A stretch of DNA of 64,000 nt from Mesorhizobium sp. L-8-3 (GCF_016756615.1 NZ_AP023262.1:1116001-1180000); one strand, 5' to 3'; shown: positions 35,310 to 45,217, counted from the stretch's first letter. Notes: generated from the letters alone by a model not told the origin. Made by a program: numbers and translations.

Positions 35310-35735
35310 ATGATGCGCGTGATGGTATTGGTGAAGGCGACCGAGCAGAGTGAAGCGGGCGAGATGCCCTCGACCGAACTGCTCGATGCGATGACCAGGT
35401 ACAATGAGGAGCTGGTGAAGGCCGGCATCATGGCCGGCGGCGACGGGCTGAAGCCCTCCTCCTTCGGCAAGCGCGTGACCTTCGACGGGGCAAGCCGCAC
35501 CGTGACCGACGGCCCCTTCGCCGAGACGCGCGAGCTGATCGCGGGCTACTGGCTGTGGAACGTCAAGGACATGACCGAGGCGGTCGAATGGGTGAAGCGA
35601 TGCCCCAATCCGATGCCCGGGAAGAGCGACATCGAAATCCGTCCCTTCTTCGAGATGGAGGATTTCGGCGAGAACCTGACGCCGGAGATCGCCGAACGCG
35701 AGGCACGGCTGCGCGAGCAGACCGAGGGGCGGTAG
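35310..35735 (+). CDS. YCII/DGPF-domain protein
   Basis: 141-residue YciI-like (YCII-related, formerly DGPF) protein. The motif DGPFAETRELIAGYWLWNVKDMTEAVEWVKRCP is the family signature. Such proteins are small ferredoxin-like folds of uncertain role, often beside ECF sigma factors; none is here. Two adjacent ATGs (35310, 35313) lie 5 and 8 nt after AGGA. Its leader carries a block of hairpin repeats. Confidence 0.88.
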   Translation: MMRVMVLVKATEQSEAGEMPSTELLDAMTRYNEELVKAGIMAGGDGLKPSSFGKRVTFDGASRTVTDGPFAETRELIAGYWLWNVKDMTEAVEWVKRCPNPMPGKSDIEIRPFFEMEDFGENLTPEIAEREARLREQTEGR

Positions 35736-35853
35736 TTTTGTTGGGGCGCGCCCTGCGCTTGTAGCGCACGAAAGCCTCGAAATTCGGCAGTCGGTGCGGC
35801 TGAATTACCCCTCATCCGACCTCGCTTCGCGAGGCCACCTTCTCCCACAAGGG

Positions 35854-37182
35854 CTAGCGTGCGCACACATCTATCTGTGGTTGAAGGCTTCTGGCCAAGG
35901 CAAAACCCTCGGCGATGGCGTGGAAGCGTCGGAGGCCACGGGTGAATGTAATGGGGCCCGGGGGCCGTTCGCTGGCATAGCCGGTCCATCCGCCGAGCCG
36001 GGCAATGCCCCAGGCGGCCCAGGCGAGGCTGTGTCGGGGGTGCGGGTTCTTCTGCTTTTCGGTCCTGCCTTCGAGCCTGCGGATCAGCGCCTCGAGGACG
36101 GTGATCTCGGCCGGATCGAACAGCCGCGCCGCCTCGAAGGCGGCGCCGGCCGCATCGCGGCCATGGACGAGTTGCATGACCCTTGTGGCGGCGACCAGCG
36201 TGGTTGCAGCCAGTCGTTCGAGCGCCTCGCCGTCGGCAAGCAGGCTTTCCTCAACATCGATGGCCTGCGACTTCAGGGTTCGAAACAGCTGTTCGATGGT
36301 CCAGCGCCGGCGGTAGAGGTCGACGATGCGGGCGGCATCGGCCAGCGTGGTGACGCTGTGGGTGGTCAGCAGCCGCCAGATCACCGCCTCCTTGGGCGAT
36401 GGCGGATCGATCTCGCGCACCTCCACGATGTTGAGGCTGAGCGAGCGCGGATCGCGCCGGTCGGCGCCGGTCTTGGGCTGGCGTATGCTGGCCTGGCCAA
36501 AGCGGACGGCGAGGGTGACGGTGCGTCCCGGCCGGCCGGGGCGGGCCTCCAGTTCGAAGACGAGACGGCCGGCTTCGGGCTGTTTGGCGATTTCGGCGAA
36601 CAGGCGGCCGTGCTCGGCAAGCGCCCGATCCTTGGTGGCGCGGATCAGCACATGCGTGCGCGCGTCGGGCAGCCGGGCGAACACTTCGTAGATGTCGCCC
36701 TCGCGGTCGGCGATCACCGTGGCAAGCGGCGTCTCGGGCAAGGCCCGGCGCGCCGCCTGGGCGGTGGCGAGCCATTTGTGGCTTTCCTTGTCCTCGATCG
36801 GCAGCGCCTGATAGTTCGCCTGCTTGGGCTTGGTGCGCCGCCAGATCGTGGCACCGGCAAGGCCCAGCACGCTGCCGTCGGCGGCATCCACAGCCAGCGC
36901 CGGATGCACGAACAGGCCGACATCGGTGCCGTTGCCGACCCGGCCAAGGCCGCGCTTGCGCAAGGCCTTGGCCTGATAGTTGATCTCGCTGGTATCCTCG
37001 ATGATCAGCACGTGACGCCCGGCCGCCGCTTCGCCGGCTCGGGCCGCCGCGGTGCGCAGGATCTCCAGCGGGCTCACGCGCGGATTGCCAAAGAAGCGCG
37101 TGAACGCGATCTTTTCGGCGCGTGTGTCGGCCAACTGACGCAGGCTCGTGCTGATCCGCGTGCATACGCGCTCCAGCACCAT
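35854..37182 (-). CDS. IS4-family (Tn5/IS50-like) transposase, N-terminus in another frame
   Basis: 442-residue DDE transposase. First Asp in LIIEDTSEIN, second in VIADREGDIYEVF, and the IS4 signature Y-(2)-R-(3)-E-(6)-K in YRRRWTIEQLFRTLK; a C-terminal Tn5-like region follows. The stop codon TAG lies within the terminal inverted repeat. The expected N-terminus is found upstream in a different frame: LRLGHFSDLRLQKRG, starting about 37280 (GTG), reaches the run AAAAAAGGGGG near 37190-37200, where a -1 shift would join it to GDMVLERVCTRISTSLRQL. Either programmed slippage or a decay mutation. Confidence 0.85.
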   Translation of the reverse strand: MVLERVCTRISTSLRQLADTRAEKIAFTRFFGNPRVSPLEILRTAAARAGEAAAGRHVLIIEDTSEINYQAKALRKRGLGRVGNGTDVGLFVHPALAVDAADGSVLGLAGATIWRRTKPKQANYQALPIEDKESHKWLATAQAARRALPETPLATVIADREGDIYEVFARLPDARTHVLIRATKDRALAEHGRLFAEIAKQPEAGRLVFELEARPGRPGRTVTLAVRFGQASIRQPKTGADRRDPRSLSLNIVEVREIDPPSPKEAVIWRLLTTHSVTTLADAARIVDLYRRRWTIEQLFRTLKSQAIDVEESLLADGEALERLAATTLVAATRVMQLVHGRDAAGAAFEAARLFDPAEITVLEALIRRLEGRTEKQKNPHPRHSLAWAAWGIARLGGWTGYASERPPGPITFTRGLRRFHAIAEGFALARSLQPQIDVCAR

Positions 37183-37360
37183 GTCCCCCTTTTTTGCAGG
37201 CGCAGGTCGCTGAAGTGTCCAAGACGCAACAGTGCCACAGTCGATGTCTCCCGAATCAACAACGGCAGATACAGAATCACAAACGATTCAACGGCTTCAA
37301 GCCACGATCACCACAAATCCCTCTTGACAGCACAACGAACCACTTGTGTGCACACGCTAG
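35854..37360 (-). mobile_element. 1507-bp IS4-family insertion sequence
   Basis: Terminal inverted repeats CTAGCGTGCGCACACA (35854-35869) and CTAGCGTGTGCACACA (reverse complement of 37345-37360) match at 15 of 16 positions. Because CTAG is its own complement, the outer four bases could be a target duplication rather than part of the ends. The element encodes one transposase on the minus strand and has split an R2 palindrome. Confidence 0.88.
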
Positions 37361-37473
37361 CCCCCTGTGGGAGGAGGTGGCCTCGCGAAGCGCGGTCGGA
37401 TGAGGGGTTCTTTCGCGATACGATAGCGGGATCGGCTGCCTGCGGGGTGGGATCAGTCCCGGATTCCCGACGC

Positions 37474-38280
37474 TCACCCCCACACGTAAAGCGCGACGAG
37501 GCCCAGCGCGCCGACGATCAGGCGCCACCAGCCGAACAGCGCGTAGCCGTGGCGGGAGACGTAGTCGAGCAGGTAGCGCACGACGATCACCGCCATGACG
37601 AAGGCGGCGATGAAGCCGGTGGCGATGACGGGCAGGTCGGCCGCCGACAAAATGTCGCGGTTCTTGAAGAGGTCGTAGGCGAAGGCGCCGGCCATGGTGG
37701 GCATGGCCAGATAGAAGGAGAATTCGGCCGCGGAGCGCTTGTCGGCGCCGAGCAGCAGGCCGCCGACGATGGTCGAGCCCGACCGCGAGGTTCCGGGGAT
37801 CATGGCCAGGCACTGGATCAGGCCGATGCCGAAACAGACCGAAAGCGGAAATTCCTTCACGTCGTGATAACGCGGCTTCGGCGCCCAGCGGTCGACCCAC
37901 AGAAGCACGACGCCGCCGATGATCAGCATGACGCAGATCAGCTTCGGCGTCTCGAACAGCACCGTCTTGATGAAATCATGCGCCAGCGCGCCGATGACCG
38001 CGGCCGGCAGGAAGGCGACCAGCACGCCGAGCACGAATCTCTGCGTGGTCCGGCTCGTCGGCAGGTCTGCCGCGATCCTGAGGAGCCGCGAGGCGTAGAC
38101 GGTGAGGATCGCCAGGATGGCGCCGAGCTGGATCAGCACCTCGAAGGCCTTGCCGGTCGACTGGAAGCCCAGGAAATGACCGGCCAGCAGGATATGCCCG
38201 GTGGAGGAGACGGGGATGAATTCGGTCAGCCCCTCGAGCAGGCCGAGCATGAGGGCATCGACGATCGTCTGGTTTTCCAT
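37474..38280 (-). CDS. uppP: Undecaprenyl-diphosphatase
   Basis: 268-residue polytopic membrane enzyme that dephosphorylates undecaprenyl diphosphate for peptidoglycan precursor recycling; it is also the BacA bacitracin-resistance protein. The two signature regions are present: [20 protein letters not shown] near the N-terminus and [33 protein letters not shown] in the middle. The ATG at 38280 starts [18 protein letters not shown] lies just before it. Stands alone next to the insertion sequence. Confidence 0.93.
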   Translation of the reverse strand: MENQTIVDALMLGLLEGLTEFIPVSSTGHILLAGHFLGFQSTGKAFEVLIQLGAILAILTVYASRLLRIAADLPTSRTTQRFVLGVLVAFLPAAVIGALAHDFIKTVLFETPKLICVMLIIGGVVLLWVDRWAPKPRYHDVKEFPLSVCFGIGLIQCLAMIPGTSRSGSTIVGGLLLGADKRSAAEFSFYLAMPTMAGAFAYDLFKNRDILSAADLPVIATGFIAAFVMAVIVVRYLLDYVSRHGYALFGWWRLIVGALGLVALYVWG

Positions 38281-38657
38281 GAGCTCACCTTGGTCTGGTC
38301 GGGGTCTGGTCGGAGGCCAGGTCGGGGAACGGTCTTCCTGAGGGTCTATTGTTCCGGCACCGGGGCGCGCCCGTGTCCGGGCACGGCCCGGCGGCCGGCT
38401 GGAATCGCGGCCAAGACTTACGTCCCTCGAAACGAAATGGCCAGCCCGCATTTCTCGCGCCCGGCATGGGACCGGTCCCGCTCAGGGGCGAACGGCCGCG
38501 ACGTTCGACGGCGCGGTTGCGGGTCCGATGAGGCGAAATGGGCGATTGTCCGTGCTTGCCCCGTCGCCCGCATCGCGCTACGCACATCTCCTGCCCCGCC
38601 GGTCGTGAGCCGGCCAAAGCCAGAAGATGCGGGCCGGAGCCCGCCACATCACGGACC
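38281..38657. other. Divergent intergenic region
   Basis: 377 bp between the divergent uppP and glutathione-transferase genes. No gene, repeat family or RNA is recognised; it presumably holds both promoters. Confidence 0.5.
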
Positions 38658-39350
38658 ATGCTGACGCTTTTTCATCATCCCCTTTTCGCCTCCTGCCGCT
38701 TCGTCCGCCTGTCCTTCGGCGAATATGGCGAGGAACTGGCGCTGATCGAGGAGAAGCCCTGGACCCGGCGCAAGGAGTTCCTGACGCTCAATCCGGCCGG
38801 CACGCTGCCGGTGCTGCTGGCCGAGGGTGATGTGCCGATCATCGGCGCGAGCGTGATCGCGGAATATCTCGACGAAACGCGCGGCGTGCTCAAGCGCGAG
38901 AGGCGGCTGCTCGCGGAGGATCCAATGGACCGCGCCGAAATCCGCCGGCTCGCCGACTGGTATCTCACCAAGACCGAGAGCGAGGTGACGCGCCATCTCG
39001 TGCGCGAGCGCGTGCTGAAGCCGCTGATGGCAAGCGGGCAGGGCGGCGGCTCGCCCGATTCGGGGGCGATCCGCGCCGCCCGCGCCAATATCCGCCAGCA
39101 TATGAAATACACCAACTGGCTGGCCGGGACCCGCAACTGGCTGGCCGGCGCCCGGCTCACCTATGCCGATCTCGCCGCGGCGGCTTCGCTTTCCGTGCTC
39201 GACTATCTCGGCGAGATCGACTGGACGGAGCATCCCGCGGCGCGCGACTGGTATACGCGGGTGAAGTCGCGCCCATCCTTCCGGCCGCTGCTCGCCGACC
39301 GCGTGCGCGGCCTGTCCCCGGTATCGCATTATGCGGATCTCGACTTCTGA
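38658..39350 (+). CDS. Glutathione S-transferase family protein
   Basis: 230-residue GST-fold protein: thioredoxin-like N-terminal domain ([27 protein letters not shown]; the cis-Pro segment [21 protein letters not shown]) and an all-helical C-terminal domain containing [18 protein letters not shown]. The putative catalytic position is a Ser or Cys in FASCR. The conserved domain begins right at the ATG at 38658. Its end overlaps the queG start by 20 nt, so the two are coupled. Confidence 0.88.
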   Translation: MLTLFHHPLFASCRFVRLSFGEYGEELALIEEKPWTRRKEFLTLNPAGTLPVLLAEGDVPIIGASVIAEYLDETRGVLKRERRLLAEDPMDRAEIRRLADWYLTKTESEVTRHLVRERVLKPLMASGQGGGSPDSGAIRAARANIRQHMKYTNWLAGTRNWLAGARLTYADLAAAASLSVLDYLGEIDWTEHPAARDWYTRVKSRPSFRPLLADRVRGLSPVSHYADLDF

Positions 39351-40515
39351 CGGAAAAAAACCGCGCACGACGTTGCGCGATTTCATCGAAAGCGAGGCGC
39401 GCCGCGCCGGTTTCGACGCCGTCGCCGTCACCGCGCCCAACGCCATCCCGCAGGCCGCGGCCCGACTGCGCGCCTTTGTGGAAAGCGGCCAGCACGGTTC
39501 GATGGACTGGATCGCCGCAACGCTCGACCGGCGCGCGAGCCCGTCGGCCCTGTGGCCGCAGGTCCGCTCGATCGTGGTGCTCGGCATGAATTACGGCCCG
39601 GACGCCCACCCGCGCGACATCCTCTCCAGACGCGACCGTGCGGCGATCTCGGTCTATGCCCGCAACCGCGACTATCACGACGTGATCAAGGGCAGGCTCA
39701 AGGAGATCGCCGGCAAGATCGTGGCCCGCGCCGGCGGCGGCGTGAAGGTCTTCGTCGACACCGCGCCGGTCATGGAGAAGCCCCTGGCCGAGGCCGCCGG
39801 CCTGGGCTGGCAGGGCAAGCACACCAATCTGGTGAGCCGCGAGCTCGGGTCCTGGCTGTTCCTCGGTACCATCTTCACCACGGCGGTGCTCGAGCCGGAC
39901 GAGCCTGAGCCGGACCATTGCGGCTCCTGCCGCGCCTGCCTCGACGTTTGCCCGACGGATGCCTTCCCGGCCCCCTATCGGCTCGATGCGCGACGCTGCA
40001 TCTCCTATCTGACCATCGAGAACAAGGGTCCGATCCCCCTCGAATTCCGCGAGGCGGTCGGCAACCGCGTCTATGGCTGCGACGATTGCCTGGCCGCCTG
40101 CCCCTGGAACAAATTCGCCCGCGCGGCTTCCGAAGCCAAGCTCGTCGCCCGCGAGGATCTCAAGGCGCCGTCGATCGCCGGGTTGCTCGAGCTCGACGAC
40201 GCCGGCTTCCGCGCGCTGTTCTCCGGCTCCCCGGTCAAGCGGATCGGCCGCGACCGCTTCATCCGCAACGTGCTCGTCGCGGCGGGCAATTCCGGCGATG
40301 CCGGGCTCGTCAAGCGCTGCGAGGAACTCGCCGCCGATCCTTCGCCGCTGGTGCGCGGCGCAGCCGTCTGGGCCCTGTCGAAGCTCGCCCCACGCGAACG
40401 GCTGCTTGAGCTCGCGGCGCAATCCAGGACAATCGAGGCCGATCCCGACGTTCGCGCGGAATGGGATCTGGCGACGGCATCCTCCAAACCGGAAAGGCAC
40501 TCGGTCCCGGCATGA
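39331..40515 (+). CDS. queG: Epoxyqueuosine reductase
   Basis: 394-residue cobalamin- and iron-sulfur-dependent enzyme that reduces epoxyqueuosine to queuosine in tRNA. The N-terminal cobalamin-binding region is present ([45 protein letters not shown]), followed by two 4Fe-4S motifs, [16 protein letters not shown] and [13 protein letters not shown], and a C-terminal HEAT-like part ([12 protein letters not shown]). The start lies inside the GST gene; the stop overlaps the next gene by ATGA. Confidence 0.94.
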   Translation: MRISTSDGKKPRTTLRDFIESEARRAGFDAVAVTAPNAIPQAAARLRAFVESGQHGSMDWIAATLDRRASPSALWPQVRSIVVLGMNYGPDAHPRDILSRRDRAAISVYARNRDYHDVIKGRLKEIAGKIVARAGGGVKVFVDTAPVMEKPLAEAAGLGWQGKHTNLVSRELGSWLFLGTIFTTAVLEPDEPEPDHCGSCRACLDVCPTDAFPAPYRLDARRCISYLTIENKGPIPLEFREAVGNRVYGCDDCLAACPWNKFARAASEAKLVAREDLKAPSIAGLLELDDAGFRALFSGSPVKRIGRDRFIRNVLVAAGNSGDAGLVKRCEELAADPSPLVRGAAVWALSKLAPRERLLELAAQSRTIEADPDVRAEWDLATASSKPERHSVPA

Positions 40516-41426
40516 CCCAGAACGTCTTCATCTTCGGCGCCGGCTATTCCGGCAAGGCAATCGCTGCGGCACGGCCGGCCGGCACCGCGGTTTCGGGCAC
40601 AACGCGCTCACCGGAAAAGCTCGAATCCCTGCGCCGGGCGGGCATCGCGCCGCATCTGTTCGACGGCACGCATCTCACCTCCGAAACGGCCGAGGCGCTT
40701 GCCGACACCACCCATCTCGTCGTTTCGGCCGCGCCCGGCGAGGGCGGAGACCCCGTGCTCGCCGCCGCCCAGGAGACCATCGGGAGCGCCATGCCGCGGC
40801 TCGAATGGATCGGCTATCTGTCGACCGTCGGGGTCTATGGCGACCATCAGGGCGCCTGGGTCGACGAGACCACGGAGTGCCGGCCGGTTTCCGGACGCTC
40901 CCGGGCGCGCGTGGCAGCCGAAGCCGCCTGGCTGGCGCTCGGCGCCGAGACCGGCCTGCCGGTGGCGGTGCTGCGCCTGTCGGGCATCTACGGGCCCGGC
41001 CGCAACGCCTTCGTCAATCTCGAACAGGGCACGGCCAAGCGCCTGATCAAGGCGGGGCAGGTCTTCAACCGCATCCATGTCGCCGATATCGCCGGCGCGC
41101 TCTGGCACATCGCCGGCCGCGGCGCGGGCGGCGCCTTCAACGTCACCGACGACGAGCCGGCCCCGCCGCAGGACGTCGTCGCCCACGCCGCCCGGCTGAT
41201 GGGCGTGGCGCCGCCGCCCGAGATTCCTTTCGAGACCGCCCAACTTTCGCCCATGGCGCGGTCTTTCTACGGAGAGAACAAGCGGGTCTCGAATGCGAAG
41301 CTGAAGGCTGAGGGCTACCAGCTCCGCTTTTCGGACTATCGCGCCGCCCTCGGAGCGATGTGGGCGGACGGAAGCTGGAGAGGTGCCGGGGATGCCGACG
41401 CGAGAAGCCCGATGCGCAGCGACTGA
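40512..41426 (+). CDS. NAD(P)-binding epimerase/SDR-like protein (YeeZ type)
   Basis: 304-residue extended-SDR-like protein. Nucleotide loop [16 protein letters not shown], then [18 protein letters not shown] (epimerase-like), [16 protein letters not shown], and [15 protein letters not shown]. Proteins of this type often follow queG in rhizobia but their reaction is not established. The catalytic YxxxK is not intact: the segment after [12 protein letters not shown] is [11 protein letters not shown]. The start overlaps the queG stop by 4 nt. Confidence 0.82.
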   Translation: MTQNVFIFGAGYSGKAIAAARPAGTAVSGTTRSPEKLESLRRAGIAPHLFDGTHLTSETAEALADTTHLVVSAAPGEGGDPVLAAAQETIGSAMPRLEWIGYLSTVGVYGDHQGAWVDETTECRPVSGRSRARVAAEAAWLALGAETGLPVAVLRLSGIYGPGRNAFVNLEQGTAKRLIKAGQVFNRIHVADIAGALWHIAGRGAGGAFNVTDDEPAPPQDVVAHAARLMGVAPPPEIPFETAQLSPMARSFYGENKRVSNAKLKAEGYQLRFSDYRAALGAMWADGSWRGAGDADARSPMRSD

Positions 41427-41585
41427 AGGAGCTGTCGCGGCGGCTCGTTTACATTCTGGTAACCAGGCAGGTGGAGAGTCGAAGGGAGCGCCACGCGTCC
41501 CAAGGGCACGCAAGGAACGCTCCCAGATGTCAGTGCTGCGCATCGCACGGCCGATGCCGCAGCGAAAGCCGGCGGAGAGCGGACG

Positions 41586-42665
41586 ATGACCCCAATGCAG
41601 CGACTGCGGCGCCTCACGATCGGCGGCTCGGCGGCCCTTGCCGCGCTTGCCATGCTGCCGGCCCCCGCCTCCTCCGAGCAACTTGCGAAGAACCTATTCG
41701 GCAGCCAGAAGCTGCCGGCCGCCACCGCCGCACGCTCCTATGGCTTCTACAGCAAGGGCTGCTTCTCGGGCGGCGTCGCCATCGCCACCGACGGCCCTGC
41801 CTGGCAGGCCATGCGCCTGTCGCGCAACCGCCGCTGGGGTCACCCCACGATGATCAACCTGATCGAGAAGCTGTCGCGCGAGGCCAGGAAGGACGGCTGG
41901 CCGGGCCTGCTTCTGGGCGACATCTCGCAGCCGCGCGGCGGGCCGATGCTGACCGGCCACGCCTCGCACCAGATCGGGCTCGACGCCGACGTCTGGCTCA
42001 CGCCCATGCCGAGCCGCCGTCTCTCGGCGAGCGAGCGCGAGAACATGAGCGCGACCTCGGTGATCAGGAAAGGCGGGCTGACGGTCGACGAGCGTCTCTG
42101 GACACCGGCCCATGCCAGGCTGCTGCAACGCGCGGCGAGCTATCCCGAGGTCGAGCGCATCCTCGTCCATCCCGGCATCAAGAAGAAGCTCTGCGACACC
42201 GTCACCGGCGACCGCTCCTGGCTGCGCAAGATCCGGCCCTTCTGGGGCCACGACTACCATTTCCACATCCGCATCGGCTGCCAGCCCGGCTCCAGCGGCT
42301 GCAAGGAGCAGGAAGCGACGCCGCGCGGCGACGGCTGCGACAAGTCTCTGGCCTGGTGGTTCACGGAAGAGCCGTGGCGCCCCAACAAGAATCCGGACAA
42401 GCCCAAGGCCCGCGACATCATGACGATGGCGAGCCTGCCCAGGGAATGCCGGGCCGTGCTTGAGGCACCGTCGCCGGTGTCGGAGGCGGCGGTGACCGTC
42501 GGCGGCGACGGCACCGCGCTGGCTGCCGCTCCGTCCCGGGAACTCGAGCAGTCCGGCACCGCGGCGATCGCGCCCGCCGCACCGCCGGTCGCGGCCAGCG
42601 CCTATGCGCCTGACCTCGGCAGACGGGCGCCGATCCCGCAGCCTCGGCCCCGGGTCGATCCCTGA
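41586..42665 (+). CDS. mepA: Penicillin-insensitive murein endopeptidase
   Basis: 359-residue periplasmic LAS-type metallopeptidase that cuts D-Ala-mDAP cross-links. A signal peptide (LTIGGSAALAALAMLPAPASS) is followed by the MepA core: GGPMLTGHASHQIGLDADVWLTPMP (zinc His and Asp) and WGHDYHFHIRIGC (HxH). The last ~100 residues are a Pro/Ala-rich tail beyond the usual E. coli length. It stands 160 bp after the epimerase-like gene. Confidence 0.93.
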   Translation: MTPMQRLRRLTIGGSAALAALAMLPAPASSEQLAKNLFGSQKLPAATAARSYGFYSKGCFSGGVAIATDGPAWQAMRLSRNRRWGHPTMINLIEKLSREARKDGWPGLLLGDISQPRGGPMLTGHASHQIGLDADVWLTPMPSRRLSASERENMSATSVIRKGGLTVDERLWTPAHARLLQRAASYPEVERILVHPGIKKKLCDTVTGDRSWLRKIRPFWGHDYHFHIRIGCQPGSSGCKEQEATPRGDGCDKSLAWWFTEEPWRPNKNPDKPKARDIMTMASLPRECRAVLEAPSPVSEAAVTVGGDGTALAAAPSRELEQSGTAAIAPAAPPVAASAYAPDLGRRAPIPQPRPRVDP

Positions 42666-42666
42666 A

Positions 42667-42712
42667 GCATGTCTCCCGAATGTGGTCACCGGTTTTCGGG
42701 GAAAGGACATGT
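42667..42712. repeat. Dispersed hairpin repeat (family R7)
   Basis: GCATGTCTCCCGAATGTGG...TTTTCGGGG...GGACATGTG right after the mepA stop; same family as 25398 and 35243. It could also serve as the mepA transcript end. Confidence 0.55.
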
Positions 42713-42944
42713 GTCAAATCAATGACATGCAGCATGTCGCGTGAATCCTTTCACAGCACACCACAGGGTGAATGAGGGCGCCCTTGTCGGGGCGGCGCCT
42801 CTGTGCTGCCGGACATCTCCCTCAAAGGTTGGAGATTGGCCGTCATCCATCACGGTGCTCTCGCACCACTGTGTCGAAGACGACCGGTGCACATGATGAG
42901 CCGGAGACACGCGGCCCGAAGTAGCCGACAGCGCCGCCCTATCC

Positions 42945-43184
42945 TCGTCATTCTCGGGCCAGCAGGCGCGCGCAGCGAGCCGCAGGTGACCCGAGGATCC
43001 ATGCGTTGAGATCGCGGCCGACTCCTTCGATGCAAATGCCGGTGTAGAATGCTGAAGGGGCCTGGGTGGAGTTGCGAGCCATCCCGCTTCCTCGACCGCC
43101 GGCGGTCTTCCGCTCTGTCACGGCATGGATCCACGGGTCAGCTCCGGCTTCGCTTCGCTCGCCTGCGCGCCCGTGGATGACGAT
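42945..43184. repeat. Two inverted copies of an ATGGATCC(T/A)CGGGTC repeat (family R8)
   Basis: 42945-43003 ends GGTGACCCGAGGATCCATGC; 43125-43184 begins ATGGATCCACGGGTCAGC and ends CCCGTGGATGACGATG. Both are imperfect hairpins around GCTTCGCTCGC-type loops. They lie in the 42666-43418 gene-free interval. Confidence 0.6.
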
Positions 43185-43354
43185 GGGTGGGACGTTGTCG
43201 CCAATCGCCGCCGACAGCTCTGCCGTGTACTGTGGAAAACGGGCCACGCTACACACTTTAGGCGTCGCCTTCAGGGATTTCGCTATCCCGGACTTTCCTT
43301 GCCGGAGCGTGTTGGCTATAGGGTTCAACCGATTTAGGTTGGCACTTGGTTCAC

Positions 43355-43398
43355 GCAATTCCGGACGCGAAACCGCGTCACACCCTTGCTGGAATTGC
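43355..43398. repeat. Family R6 hairpin at the 5' edge of mgsA
   Basis: GCAATTCCGGACGCGAAACC...CTTGCTGGAATTGC, as at 19256 and 35144. It ends 20 bp before the proposed mgsA start, so it forms the leader and probably carries or covers the ribosome-binding region. Confidence 0.65.
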
Positions 43399-43418
43399 TC
43401 TGGGAAGAATGCTTCGCC

Positions 43419-43826
43419 GTGACCCGGACACTTCGCCTCGCGCTGATCGCGCATGACGAGAAGAAGGACGAGATGGTGGCCTTCGCCGCCGCGCATGAGG
43501 CGTTCCTGGCAGGATGCGACATCGTCGCCACCGGAACGACGGGCGGGCGCGTGGCCGAAGCCTGTCCCCGGCTCGCCGTGCGGCGGCTGAAGAGCGGGCC
43601 GCTCGGCGGCGACCAGCAGATCGGCGCGCTGATCGCGGAAGGCGCGGTCGATGCGCTTATTTTCTTCGTCGATCCCTTGACGCCGATGCCCCACGACGTT
43701 GATGTCAAGGCTCTGATGCGTCTGGCGATCGTCTACGACATACCGATGGCGCTCAATCGGGCGACGGCCGAACTGCTGCTGGAAGAGATCGGCCGGAGGG
43801 AAGGACCAGAACATGCAGAGCTATGA
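43419..43826 (+). CDS. mgsA: Methylglyoxal synthase
   Basis: 135-residue enzyme converting dihydroxyacetone phosphate to methylglyoxal and phosphate. Family marks: [14 protein letters not shown] at the start, [15 protein letters not shown] (phosphate-binding TGTTG), [47 protein letters not shown], and NRATAE. The GTG at 43419 fits family alignment. The frame continues upstream to a TTG at 43386, but those residues come from a dispersed repeat. It overlaps glk by 14 nt, an operon that links a glycolytic bypass with glucose phosphorylation. Confidence 0.92.
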   Translation: MTRTLRLALIAHDEKKDEMVAFAAAHEAFLAGCDIVATGTTGGRVAEACPRLAVRRLKSGPLGGDQQIGALIAEGAVDALIFFVDPLTPMPHDVDVKALMRLAIVYDIPMALNRATAELLLEEIGRREGPEHAEL

Positions 43827-44838
43827 CGACGAGACGGTGCTGAAATTTCCGATCCTGATCGGCGACATCGGCGGCACCAATGCGCGTTTCGCGCTTCTCG
43901 TCGACACCCAGGCCGAGCCCAAGGAGTTCCCGATCGTGCGGACCGCCGACTTCGCGACGATCGACGACGCCATCCAGAGCTCGATCCTCGACCGCACCTC
44001 GGTGCAGCCGCGAACGGCCGTGCTCGCGGTCGCCGGCCCCGTGGACGGGGACGAGATCGAACTGACGAATTGCGACTGGATCGTGCGTCCGAAGGCGATG
44101 TTCGAGACTTTGGGGCTCAGCGACATCGTGGTGCTCAACGACTTCGAGGCGCAGGCGCTCGCCGTCGTCGCGCTCGGCGAGGAGCATATGGAGAAGATCG
44201 GCTCCGGCCAGCCGGAGCGTTCTGGCAGCCGCGTCGTGCTCGGCCCCGGCACCGGCCTCGGCGTCGCAGGCCTGATCCATGCCTGCCACCGCTGGATTCC
44301 CGTGCCGGGAGAAGGCGGCCATATGGATCTCGGGCCGCGCAGCCCGCGCGACTTCGAGGTGTTCCCGCATATCGAACGCATCGAGGGCCGTGTCTCGGGC
44401 GAGCAGATCCTGTGCGGGCGCGGTCTCGTCAATGTCTACCGGGCCATCGCCAAGGCCGACGGCAAGACGGCGACCTTCACGACGCCGGCCGAGATCACGG
44501 CCGCCGCGCTCGACAAGTCCGACCGAATTGCCGAGCAGGCGCTGGAAATGTTCGTGACCTGTCTCGGCCGCACGGCGGGCGACCTCGCTCTCGTCTTCAT
44601 GAGCCGGGGCGGCGTCTATCTCACCGGCGGCATCGCCCAGAAGATCGTGCCGGCCCTGAAGGCGGGGAATTTCCGCGAGGCCTTCGAGGACAAGGCGCCG
44701 CATAGCGAGATGCTGAAGTCCATGCCGGTCTATGTGATCACCCATCCGCTGGCCGCACTCGCCGGGCTCGCCGCCTATGCGCGGACGCCGTCGCGATTCG
44801 GCGTCGAGACGGCCGGCCGGCGCTGGCAGAAGATTTAG
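43813..44838 (+). CDS. glk: Glucokinase
   Basis: 341-residue ATP-dependent glucokinase of the E. coli Glk family. Phosphate loop [32 protein letters not shown], catalytic Asp in [37 protein letters not shown], and the late [13 protein letters not shown]. Begins inside the end of mgsA, so translation is coupled. It commits glucose to the glycolytic or Entner-Doudoroff pathway in the cytoplasm. Confidence 0.94.
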   Translation: MQSYDDETVLKFPILIGDIGGTNARFALLVDTQAEPKEFPIVRTADFATIDDAIQSSILDRTSVQPRTAVLAVAGPVDGDEIELTNCDWIVRPKAMFETLGLSDIVVLNDFEAQALAVVALGEEHMEKIGSGQPERSGSRVVLGPGTGLGVAGLIHACHRWIPVPGEGGHMDLGPRSPRDFEVFPHIERIEGRVSGEQILCGRGLVNVYRAIAKADGKTATFTTPAEITAAALDKSDRIAEQALEMFVTCLGRTAGDLALVFMSRGGVYLTGGIAQKIVPALKAGNFREAFEDKAPHSEMLKSMPVYVITHPLAALAGLAAYARTPSRFGVETAGRRWQKI

Positions 44839-44907
44839 TATCAATGGGCCTCGATGTTGAGACATCCAGGCGACCTCGGGCGCTAAGGCGGCGTCTAAGA
44901 TTAACCG

Positions 44908-44961
44908 AATCGCTTCGACCAAAAATCTGGCGAAGGAGGGGCGGCGCAAAGCGAAGCGATT
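44908..44961. repeat. Inverted repeat downstream of glk
   Basis: AATCGCTTCG and CGAAGCGATT are separated by 34 nt and followed by TATTTTTCG. With the T-run, it may end the mgsA-glk transcript, though the loop is long. Confidence 0.4.
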
Positions 44962-44984
44962 ATTTTTCGATGTCTCCTAACGGG

Positions 44985-45152
44985 GTGGGGCCACGCAGTC
45001 CGCGCTCAGCGGGCCGACATCATCGACCGCTGGTGGATCAGGCGGCCTCAATAGCCGGCCCGGCCCATCCAGGCCGCTTGGCTTTCGCGCCGACAGGCGT
45101 GGGCCACGCAGTCGTGCGCTCAGCGGCCGATATCATCGACCGCTGGTCTATC
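44985..45152. repeat. Family R1 composite repeat
   Basis: A right-half unit (GGGGCCACGCAGTC...CGACATCATCGACCGCTGGT) is followed by a near-complete unit (GCCTCAATAGCCGGCC, GGCCGCTTGGCTTTCGCGCC, GATATCATCGACCGCTGGT). Closely matches 15023-15170 and fills the gap before the exporter gene. Confidence 0.65.
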
Positions 45153-45217
45153 GACTCCATTCGGGCGGCGATTGTTGTCGTCCTGCCATAGGCAAGCGCC
45201 GCCGATAACGCTAAGAG

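Larger units (their letters stand above)
35806..37408. repeat. Family R2 palindrome split by an insertion sequence
   Basis: 35806-35853 is the left arm (TACCCCTCATCCGACC...CCCACAAGGG) and 37361-37408 the right arm (CCCCCTGTGGGAGGAGGTGG...TCGGATGAGGGGTTC). The insertion sequence occupies the centre where other R2 copies have their spacer. Confidence 0.75.

Noticed and set aside
38285..38659. 124-codon minus-strand frame upstream of uppP
   Set aside because: Low-complexity Arg/Pro/Gly sequence in a promoter region and no conserved features.
35794..38664. Open frame of 956 codons on the + strand
   Set aside because: It runs antisense through the transposase and uppP genes, and its translation is low-complexity with no domain. 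It is a by-product of high G+C.
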